Position numbers and translations under genes: made by a program
Notes under the pieces: model-generated
What the model saw: only the letters and a program-made list of their open reading frames with translations
What the model was told of the DNA's origin: nothing
Database searches by the model: none
Source of the DNA: Desulfosporosinus sp. HMP52
Lineage (GTDB): Bacteria > Bacillota > Desulfitobacteriia > Desulfitobacteriales > Desulfitobacteriaceae
Direction: 5' to 3'
Assembly: GCF_000765145.1 (NCBI RefSeq)
Contig: NZ_JMGA01000011.1
Location: 1-64,000 of the forward strand
DNA length: 64,000 nt
Part shown: in pieces, positions 58,138 through 64,000 of the stretch
How the letters are laid out: every line of letters begins with the position of its first letter
Numbering within the stretch: position 1 is the first letter of the stretch

Positions 58138-58341
58138 CTAATTGTCAGAGATAATCTCAGCCAGGCGGATTTTAATGCCTGACTCTAGGAAATAGAAGCC
58201 CATGCCTCGGGAAAGCTCGGCATTAGATCGGCCAATAATATCTTTAGCGATCCGGGATTGGGATGATGACAGTTTGAATGTGATGGTCGTCGAAGAAGGG
58301 AAGTATCGAGATAGATGTCTGGCGGTGGGACGAATGGGGAT
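58138..58341 (-). pseudogene. Open C-terminal fragment, possibly FtsK/TcpA-like
   Basis: A 67-codon minus-strand frame without a start encodes IPIRPTARHLSRYFPSS, then SRIAKDIIGRSNAELSRGMG and LESGIKIRLAEIISDN before TAG. The pattern weakly recalls the C-terminal part of FtsK/SpoIIIE-like translocases. Other parts of the gene are missing. Confidence is low. Confidence 0.22.
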
Positions 58342-58486
58342 TTAGTTTACCTGCTGAAGGACAGCATTGCGAGATATATCCTTAAGTATTCCAACAATTG
58401 GATAGCAGGATGATTTTCTTTACTAAACGAAGTGAGTTAAACTAATAGTGAAAAAGGCAACTATAAAGATTGAGGAGAAAACTAAC

Positions 58487-58912
58487 TTGAAAAAAATCAT
58501 CCAGATATTCACCGTTTTAGTTTTTGTAAGTTTCCTAAGCTTGGCAGGGTGTTCACCAGTACAATCTGAATCTGACAAGAATCCTGCCTATCAAACTATT
58601 ACCAGTGAAACTGCCAAGAAACGTTTAGACAATGAAAATGGTATCATTCTGCTGGATGTAAGGTCTGAAGCCGAATACGCAGAGAAGCATATCCCCGGAA
58701 GTTTGTTAATCCCCGTTGAGACTATCGAGACACAGGCAACGGAAAAGCTTAAAGACAAGGATGCAGCCATATTCGTTTATTGTCGAAGCGGAAATCGAAG
58801 CGCTATTGCCGCTCAGGCACTCGCCAATATGAATTATACCAATGTCTATGATTTAGGCGGTATCAATAGCTGGCCATATGAAACGGAAACGACTCCCAGT
58901 ACCATCAAATGA
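58487..58912 (+). CDS. Rhodanese-domain lipoprotein
   Basis: A 141-residue lipoprotein: signal LKKIIQIFTVLVFVSFLSLAGC with the lipid cysteine, a short linker, and one rhodanese domain (GIILLDVRSEAEYAEKHIPGS, VYCRSGNRSAIAAQALANM, VYDLGGINSWPYE). The catalytic cysteine in YCRSGNRS is present, so sulfurtransferase activity outside the membrane is plausible. TTG 58487 follows GAGGAG by 9 bp; GTG 58448 would add 13 residues before the signal. A strong terminator follows. Confidence 0.9.
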   Translation: MKKIIQIFTVLVFVSFLSLAGCSPVQSESDKNPAYQTITSETAKKRLDNENGIILLDVRSEAEYAEKHIPGSLLIPVETIETQATEKLKDKDAAIFVYCRSGNRSAIAAQALANMNYTNVYDLGGINSWPYETETTPSTIK

Positions 58913-58918
58913 AGCTTG

Positions 58919-58960
58919 AAAGGGCACCAATCAGAGTTTTTAATCTGATTGGTGCCCTTT
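58919..58960 (+). terminator. Terminator after rhodanese gene
   Basis: AAGGGCACCAATCAGA and TCTGATTGGTGCCCTTT pair over 16 bp around a T-rich loop. Confidence 0.85.
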
Positions 58961-59267
58961 GCTAGCTTTTGAAATATTTGGTGATTGATGGAAGGAAATG
59001 CGTGAAGTTCGGCGAAAACGAAAATATATGACAAATGTTGTCTCTGAGGCCAGAATCGCCTGAGGGATGAATTCATATCTAATTAGGAGTTAGACAAGCC
59101 CTGATAAGTCATGGAATGATGACTCATAGGGTATAACTAAACCAGTTCTTAATGTTAAACGCAAACAACGTCATGCCCTCATGGAATTTGCCTTAGGAGT
59201 GGAAAGGATTAAGCGCTTTGTAAGTCGCGTAGGTGCCCAAGAACTTTACTAAGCTAGGAGTGCATAA
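58961..59267. other. Intergenic region upstream of the ABC transporter
   Basis: No gene I can support. A plus-strand frame without a start near 59145-59251 (NVKRKQRHALMEFALGVERI, ending GAQELY) has a coding look and could be a gene tail, but I do not recognise it. Confidence 0.3.
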
Positions 59268-60203
59268 ATGAACAACACTTTAGACGTCAAAAACATCAAC
59301 AAAACCTATGATGGGGTAAAAGTGATCAACGATATTTCCTTTGCAGTTAAAGCGGGGGAAATCATGGGTATTATGGGTCCTAATGGGGCCGGCAAGACGA
59401 CTACGATTAGAATGATCATGGGAATTACTGCTCCCGATCAAGGCGAACTACATTTCTTCTTAAATGGAGAGAGCAGAAACCGAATTCCTCAAGCCAGTGT
59501 TGGATATCTACCTGAGGAAAGGGGTCTTTATAAAGAAGCCAAGGTAATGGAGATTTTACTGTTTTTATCTGGCCTAAAAGGTTTAGATAAAGTCATAGCA
59601 AGAAAGAGAATCATGGAATGGTTAGAAAAATTTCAATTGGCCGACAAAGCGAACTCTAAAGTTCAACAGCTTTCCAAGGGCATGGCTCAAAAGGTCCAGT
59701 TTATCGCCTCCGTACTGCACCAACCTGCTCTGGTTGTCTTAGATGAGCCCTTTTCTGGCTTAGATCCCGTAAGTCAGGATGTTTTCAAACAGGAAATTCG
59801 TCAGTTGGCGGATCAGGGCATGGCCATCTTGATATCCAGTCATCAAATGAATTTAGTCGAAGAAATCTGTAATCGAATATTTATCATCAACAAAGGGGAA
59901 AAGGTATTATATGGCCCTCTTCAAGATATCAAGGCCCAGTATGGCAGTTATCAGGTAAACATAATTGCCGAACAGGAGATTCCCGAATTAACCCGATCCC
60001 CCTTGGTTCAGAGTTTTCAGAGGCTGGGAAAGAAATGGTCCTTAGTATTAAAGGATAATACTGCACCGGCCCAATTTTTGGCCACTATACCACCGGAATC
60101 ACCCATCGATGAACTCTCTGTGGCTAGGATCTCCTTACATGATATCTTCGTAAGAATTGCCAAAGGAGGGTCCTCGGATGAAATTAACTTGGAAAATCGC
60201 TAA
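59268..60203 (+). CDS. ABC transporter ATP-binding protein, NatA-like
   Basis: A 311-residue ATPase. Walker A is GPNGAGKTTTIRM, the Q-loop region is VGYLPEERGLYKEAKV, the signature is LSKGMAQKVQFI, Walker B is LVVLDEPFSGLDP, and the switch histidine lies in ISSHQMN. The C-terminal 90 residues form the regulatory domain typical of NatA/DUF4162 exporters. Its last 26 bp overlap the permease gene. With that partner it forms a drug or sodium exporter. GGAGTG precedes ATG 59268. Confidence 0.92.
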   Translation: MNNTLDVKNINKTYDGVKVINDISFAVKAGEIMGIMGPNGAGKTTTIRMIMGITAPDQGELHFFLNGESRNRIPQASVGYLPEERGLYKEAKVMEILLFLSGLKGLDKVIARKRIMEWLEKFQLADKANSKVQQLSKGMAQKVQFIASVLHQPALVVLDEPFSGLDPVSQDVFKQEIRQLADQGMAILISSHQMNLVEEICNRIFIINKGEKVLYGPLQDIKAQYGSYQVNIIAEQEIPELTRSPLVQSFQRLGKKWSLVLKDNTAPAQFLATIPPESPIDELSVARISLHDIFVRIAKGGSSDEINLENR

Positions 60204-61371
60204 ATGGGAATTTACGAGAAATTTTACGAACAAGCAATTCTTGATTGGCCTATTACTGACCCCTATCATTATGCTTCTCTTTGCCGGCGTGCCCCAATTG
60301 ATCTCTAAGTTAGATAAACCTCAACAGGAAGTCTTTTATGTCATTGATGAAATCTCTGAGTTCGGGCAATTAGTGGAAGCTGCAACGGATACAAATCTTA
60401 AGTTTGTGCAGTATCAGGGGGAACTAGCAGAATTAGATGAATTAGTCTTGGAAGAAGAAGCCACGGGATATTTTATCTTGAACCAAGCCTTTCTAAAAAC
60501 AGGCCAAGTTCAAGTTCACACTGCTGAAAAAAAAGTCATGTTTAAGGAATTACAAGGTTTATTAAGTAATTTATTACAAGGACTAAGGGTTCAAGAAATA
60601 GGAATAAAACAAGAGCAGGTCGCCTACTTAACCTCACCGGCCCTTCTGTCATCAGTGCATATTGGTGGTGAGAGCAACGGAGATCAATCCAACCGCATTG
60701 GTGTATCAATAGCCCTAGCAGGAATCGTCCTGTTTTTGATTTTCACCTCAGGTGCCATGCTTTTGCAAAGTGCCTTACAAGAAAAACAAGATCGAATGGC
60801 AGAGATCATCCTTTCCTCGGTAAGCTCGGATAACTTAATGCAAGGTAAGATTATCGGTCACTTTCTCTTGGGAATTTCCCAACTGGTGCTTTGGCTTTCT
60901 ATTGGATTGCCGGCAGCTTGGTATTTTATGGATATACCCGTCTGGGCTATGATTTCTCTGGGTCAATTACCAATCTTGATATTCTTTGCCTTAACGGGTT
61001 ATCTGCTATTTGCTGCGCTTTTTGTGGGGATTGGTTCAACTATGACGGATATGCAAAGTGCCAGCAATACCCAAGGCATGGTCTTTATGTTACCCATGCT
61101 AGGATTTATATTTGTTGGTCCGGTGATTTCGAACCCTAATGGTCTAGCGGCTCAAATAGGTACATTCTTCCCTTTAACCAGTCCGACCATTACTATACTG
61201 CGACTTGGTTTAGCGGAGGTTCCTACCTGGGAACTTGTTGTTGCGGCAATAATCTTATTATTTACGACATTATTGGTGATTAAAGCTGCCGCAAAATTAT
61301 TTCGAGTAGGGATGCTAATGTATGGAAAAACAGCCAGTGTAGCCGAGATGTGGAAATGGATGCGATATTAA
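60178..61371 (+). CDS. ABC-2 type permease, NatB-like
   Basis: A 397-residue permease with one N-terminal helix (FLIGLLLTPIIMLLFAGVP), a large extracytoplasmic loop (about 45-170), and five to six C-terminal helices. EKQDRMAEIILSSVSSDNLMQGKI is the conserved cytoplasmic loop of NatB/CcmB-type ABC-2 exporters. I start at ATG 60178, with AAGGAGGG 7 bp upstream. It overlaps the ATPase gene and is translationally coupled to it. Confidence 0.9.
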   Translation: MKLTWKIAKWEFTRNFTNKQFLIGLLLTPIIMLLFAGVPQLISKLDKPQQEVFYVIDEISEFGQLVEAATDTNLKFVQYQGELAELDELVLEEEATGYFILNQAFLKTGQVQVHTAEKKVMFKELQGLLSNLLQGLRVQEIGIKQEQVAYLTSPALLSSVHIGGESNGDQSNRIGVSIALAGIVLFLIFTSGAMLLQSALQEKQDRMAEIILSSVSSDNLMQGKIIGHFLLGISQLVLWLSIGLPAAWYFMDIPVWAMISLGQLPILIFFALTGYLLFAALFVGIGSTMTDMQSASNTQGMVFMLPMLGFIFVGPVISNPNGLAAQIGTFFPLTSPTITILRLGLAEVPTWELVVAAIILLFTTLLVIKAAAKLFRVGMLMYGKTASVAEMWKWMRY

Positions 61372-61375
61372 GTCA

Positions 61376-61642
61376 TTGGCTACTATTAAGAAGGATGCAG
61401 AATGGGCCGAAGCAAAAAAGAAATGCAGGCTTAACGAAGAAACCTTGAAAATGGCTAAAGAGATGGGTTTAAATCCCAGAAGTTTAATAAAAAACATACC
61501 TACTAAAAGTGAACAGTGGAAGGCTCCTGTAAGTGTCTGGATCCGGGAAATGTATGAAAAACGACAAGAAAAGGGACTTCGGAAAAAAACCCGCAAGAGA
61601 GAAAATCACACCTTTAGGAAAGAAGGGGAGGAAAATAGGTGA
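61376..61642 (+). CDS. Small conserved basic protein, unknown
   Basis: An 88-residue hydrophilic protein: WAEAKKKCRLNEETLKMAKE, then MGLNPRSLIKNIPTKSEQWK and APVSVWIREMYEKRQEKGLR. I recall similar short proteins (LGMNPKSL- and WKAPV-containing) in many Firmicutes without a known role. Start TTG 61376 has no clear ribosome site and lies 4 bp after the permease stop. Its basic C-terminal third overlaps the HIT gene in another frame. Confidence 0.6.
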   Translation: MATIKKDAEWAEAKKKCRLNEETLKMAKEMGLNPRSLIKNIPTKSEQWKAPVSVWIREMYEKRQEKGLRKKTRKRENHTFRKEGEENR

Positions 61643-62024
61643 ATGTATTTTTTGCAAGCTCCCAGAGATAGCTATCCTTGTCCAGAACGATCTAGCCCTG
61701 GCCTTTTTTGATAAGTTCCCAGTTAATGAAGGGCATGTTCTGATTATTCCCAAGAGGCATGTCGTAAGCTTCTTTGACCTAACGGAAGAAGAAGTTCTGG
61801 GCACCTGGAGATTAGTTCAGGAAGTAAAAGATTTGTTAGATAGCCGCTTCCATCCCGTCGCCTACAATGTGGGGGTTAACGTGGGAGCAGCTGCAGGACA
61901 GAGCGTTTTTCACGCGCATATTCATGTTATTCCCCGTTATGAGGGGGATGTCTCAAATCCCCTGGGCGGAGTGCGGAATGTTAAGAAGAGTATCGTTCCA
62001 TATGCTGGGGATGGGGAGAAGTAG
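61554..62024 (+). CDS. HIT-family nucleotide hydrolase/transferase
   Basis: A HIT protein. The domain begins GECIFCKLPEIAILVQNDLA, continues NEGHVLIIPKRHVVSFFDL and ends with the catalytic histidine triad in FHAHIHVIPRYEGDV. The expected start just before ECIFCK has no start codon in frame. The ribosome site GGGGAGG is followed by a GTG (61640) in another frame, one base out. The only in-frame starts, ATG 61554 and GTG 61533, add about 30 basic residues overlapping the upstream gene. A one-base loss at the true start, or an unusual start, is likely. Confidence 0.83.
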   Translation: MKNDKKRDFGKKPAREKITPLGKKGRKIGECIFCKLPEIAILVQNDLALAFFDKFPVNEGHVLIIPKRHVVSFFDLTEEEVLGTWRLVQEVKDLLDSRFHPVAYNVGVNVGAAAGQSVFHAHIHVIPRYEGDVSNPLGGVRNVKKSIVPYAGDGEK

Positions 62025-62027
62025 ATA

Positions 62028-62092
62028 AGAGCAAAGCAAAGTACTCCGAGCTATTTGACGGAGTACTTTGCCTTGCAGAAGATCACCGATTC
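62028..62092. repeat. Hairpin repeat, copy 1
   Basis: AGAGCAAAGCAAAGTACTCC, then GAGCTATTTGAC, then GGAGTACTTTGCCTTGC and GATCACCGAT. The arms GCAAAGTACTCC and GGAGTACTTTGC form a terminator-like stem after the HIT gene. A close copy occurs at 63793-63862. Confidence 0.7.
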
Positions 62093-62179
62093 GTTTTAAA
62101 CTTCCAGGCTAAGTATTATGGGCATTGGCTGAACAGTTAAACAAAAAGTCTTAGATAATGACAAGAGGATGTGATCTGA

Positions 62180-62482
62180 ATGCCTGGGCAAAATCATCAG
62201 ATATCTGAATTAGAAAGTATTATGCTTCGAAATAATTTATTTAAGAAATTCAAATCGAGCAAATTGGGAGTATTCGGTTCTACGGCAAGAGGAGAAATGT
62301 CTAATGACATAGACATCCTCATTGAGGACAATGTTGATTACCGATCACTGTCAGTCTTTAGAGATGAGCTCCAAAAACTTACAAATAAGCGCATAGATAT
62401 TGTAATTGAAAAGTATGCCTATCCCATAGTATTAAATAAGTACGGAAGTGCTGCCTTAATTTTAAGGAATTCGGAAAACTGA
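62180..62482 (+). CDS. Solo MNT-domain nucleotidyltransferase (MntA-like)
   Basis: A 100-residue minimal nucleotidyltransferase. The motif GVFGSTARGEMSNDIDILIE contains GSxxRG and the D-x-D metal pair; the third aspartate is in RIDIVIEK. Such proteins are usually the antitoxins of HEPN-MNT systems and adenylylate the HEPN toxin. No HEPN gene is present on either side, so this one is orphaned. GAGGATGTG precedes ATG 62180. A hairpin overlaps its stop codon. Confidence 0.82.
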   Translation: MPGQNHQISELESIMLRNNLFKKFKSSKLGVFGSTARGEMSNDIDILIEDNVDYRSLSVFRDELQKLTNKRIDIVIEKYAYPIVLNKYGSAALILRNSEN

Positions 62483-62499
62483 CAATGTCAGTTTTTTTT
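62476..62499 (+). terminator. Terminator overlapping MNT stop codon
   Basis: AAAACTGAC and GTCAGTTTT around AAT, followed by a run of T residues. Confidence 0.75.
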
Positions 62500-62650
62500 A
62501 TACTGAATTAAACCTCGAGAGACAACAGGGGATAGGGTCATGTCTCCTTGCTATCTGAGCCCATATTTGGATCTATTTACCAAACAATGAATAGAGTAAA
62601 TTCCTAGTCCTAAGCGAATTATTCCTTAAAGGAGCGTAAGGAGGATGAGT

Positions 62651-63610
62651 TTGAAAAAAATAGTTGTAATAATATCTACTCTTTCGGTTCTATTAATGGG
62701 TTGCAGCACACAATCAATTTCTAAGGATAAAGCCGTTGTTATACCCATCTCAGAAGAAATTCAGGAAGAGCCAAAACCAGAATCAAGTATACCAAGTGAG
62801 CCCACAACGAATAACTTGACTGTTAAAAGTACTGATAAGCAGTCAAGTGTAAATTCAGAACCAAACCAGACTAAAGCTCCAGTAGCACAGCCCACAAAAA
62901 AACCACAAAAAAGTGGAGACCAGGTGTTAGGAGCAACTGATCCAAATGTTTCAGAAGTACCTGATTGGTTCAACATTGAAGCCCCATCAACTTATAGTGT
63001 TCATCCCAAGAAAAATCTTATAATCAAGTGGAATGGAAGCTCACCTAACTTTTTCTTATATATCCGAGATATGTCCAATGTGGAAATGAAGAGTATCTTT
63101 TCGGCTTATGTAGGCAATGTAAATAGTTATACCATCCCTGCGAATCTTCTTACTGAAGGTCACAAATATGGAATTTCACTTTATGCTACAAGTGGTACAA
63201 ACAGAAGTGATCCAAATTATAAACAGCTTAGTTCAAGTAATATGGAACAGGTATTATACGGGAGATCTGTTACAATTCATACCTTGACTCCACCCGTTGT
63301 AACATCTCCCCAAAACGCTTCTGAACTTCCGAAAGCGGACGTGATCTTAAAATGGGTGAAGACCGGCTGGGTCGATAATAGAAACCTACCAATAGTCAGA
63401 TACAAGATCGAAGTGGCAGACTCAACGGACAATAACCCAATATTCTATGAAGAGACTTCTGAAGACAGTGTTAAAATAGAAGGGTCTATACTGATTTCAG
63501 GTCATTCGTATAGCGTAAAAGTAACAGCACTAATTCAGCCATACATTTACGAAGAAACCGCAATAACAGATAATACTAAATCAACCATAATAACCTTTAA
63601 AGTGAAATAA
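62651..63610 (+). CDS. Lipoprotein with Pro/Ser/Thr-rich linker and Ig-like repeats, unknown
   Basis: A 319-residue lipoprotein: signal LKKIVVIISTLSVLLMGC with the lipid cysteine, a disordered linker rich in Pro, Ser, Thr and Lys (about residues 35-95), and two beta-rich segments. These contain HPKKNLIIKWNGSSPNFFLYI and LPKADVILKWVKTGWVDNRN and resemble fibronectin-III/Ig-like repeats. TTG 62651 lies 6 bp after AAGGAGG, while ATG 62645 abuts that site. The function is unknown; a surface-binding role is likely. Confidence 0.75.
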   Translation: MKKIVVIISTLSVLLMGCSTQSISKDKAVVIPISEEIQEEPKPESSIPSEPTTNNLTVKSTDKQSSVNSEPNQTKAPVAQPTKKPQKSGDQVLGATDPNVSEVPDWFNIEAPSTYSVHPKKNLIIKWNGSSPNFFLYIRDMSNVEMKSIFSAYVGNVNSYTIPANLLTEGHKYGISLYATSGTNRSDPNYKQLSSSNMEQVLYGRSVTIHTLTPPVVTSPQNASELPKADVILKWVKTGWVDNRNLPIVRYKIEVADSTDNNPIFYEETSEDSVKIEGSILISGHSYSVKVTALIQPYIYEETAITDNTKSTIITFKVK

Positions 63611-64000
63611 GAGTGTAGTGGAGCGAAACTATAGGATATTTATACTCAGTTTCATCGTATTGGCTGAATGTTTTGGATCACCTTAGTCCGGAGGGCAAGC
63701 CCTCTATGCGTCAGGACATAGAAGCAACTGTTATATCGGAATCGGGATTGCGGATAGTCTAAACGGAAAAGTTTTTGTGCAAATGAATATTGGAGAGCAA
63801 AGCAAAGTACTCCGAGCTATTTGACTGGGCCCGGAGTACTTTGCTTTGCTAAGATCACCGATGTAAAATGTAAAATCCCAGACCAATCTGGGAGTATTAA
63901 GATTAAGATCATTCTATTAAAATATGCTTCATCCGATTTTATCCATGAGTTGTTAGATGAGTGTGACTTTTTTCACAGTAAAAATATCACAACTATCACG
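63611..64000. other. Non-coding end of window
   Basis: Apart from the hairpin repeat at 63793-63862 I see no gene, RNA or clear promoter here. Confidence 0.4.
63793..63862. repeat. Hairpin repeat, copy 2
   Basis: Starts GAGAGCAAAGCAAAGTACTC and continues CGAGCTATTTGAC as in 62028-62059, then CCGGAGTACTTTGCTTTGC and AGATCACCGAT. The arms GCAAAGCAAAGTACTCC and GGAGTACTTTGCTTTGC pair perfectly over 17 bp. It is longer and more symmetrical than copy 1. Confidence 0.7.

Noticed and set aside
1-64000. CRISPR arrays
   Set aside because: No regularly spaced short direct repeats were seen; the repeats present are inverted, few and irregular.
1-64000. tRNA genes
   Set aside because: I saw no convincing cloverleaf or T-loop sequence even next to the 5S copies, though a tRNA scan would be needed to be sure.

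Overview
The window is low-to-moderate GC Gram-positive DNA. It has strong AGGAGG-type ribosome sites, frequent GTG and TTG starts, a Gram-positive PolC polymerase, and BlaI, PadR, HxlR and TetR one-component regulators. It also carries a corrinoid methyl-transfer cluster with formate-tetrahydrofolate ligase. Together these point to an anaerobic Clostridia member of the Peptococcaceae / Desulfitobacteriaceae type. Desulfosporosinus or Desulfitobacterium is my inference; no 16S gene is present to confirm it.

Layout. 1-745: the tail of an rRNA locus, with one 5S 3' end and two further 5S copies broken by a small hairpin element that occurs three times. 750-2830: an IS605/IS200-type TnpB element whose right end cuts a BlaR1-like gene, next to a BlaI repressor with a very long perfect operator. 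3.4-12.7 kb: housekeeping and single genes (sulfite-oxidase-like molybdoenzyme, UvrD-type helicase, flavoprotein, VWA protein, HAD phosphatase, RelA/SpoT-domain protein, HGSNAT-like membrane acyltransferase). 12.9-17.3 kb: polC. 17.4-23 kb: a ykkC-type (guanidine-I-like) riboswitch before a PPOX-family gene, then several small regulator/target pairs with visible palindromic operators. 23-32.6 kb: PHP phosphatase, chemoreceptor, CBS protein, short hybrid-cluster protein, a PadR operon and an FAD-dependent oxidoreductase. 32.7-37.7 kb (minus strand): a tight four-gene operon of receiver-like protein, HEAT-repeat protein, processive GT2 glycosyltransferase and glycosidase-like lipoprotein, probably for an exopolysaccharide.

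38.7-53.3 kb is the most interesting region. It holds an ADP-forming acyl-CoA synthetase-like protein, a DUF1638 protein, two corrinoid proteins, a GntR/UTRA regulator, a RACo-type corrinoid activator, a methyltetrahydrofolate methyltransferase, a UroD-fold substrate methyltransferase, a 47-residue ORF, two MFS permeases and formate-tetrahydrofolate ligase. This set can import a methylated (probably methoxylated) compound, move its methyl group to cobalamin and then to tetrahydrofolate, and feed C1 metabolism. A TGTATATACA palindrome recurs at three promoter or leader regions of the cluster and is the likely operator of the GntR protein.

53.6-64 kb: DNA glycosylase, cysteine hydrolase, a RAYT transposase with REP-like inverted ends and a detached copy of its right end, a LysM protein, a broken hicB, a rhodanese lipoprotein, a NatAB-type ABC exporter, a HIT protein, a solo MNT nucleotidyltransferase and a lipoprotein. 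Decayed genes are common throughout (BlaR1-like, GNAT, MerR, MATE, MFS tail, HicB), suggesting ongoing gene loss around small repeats.
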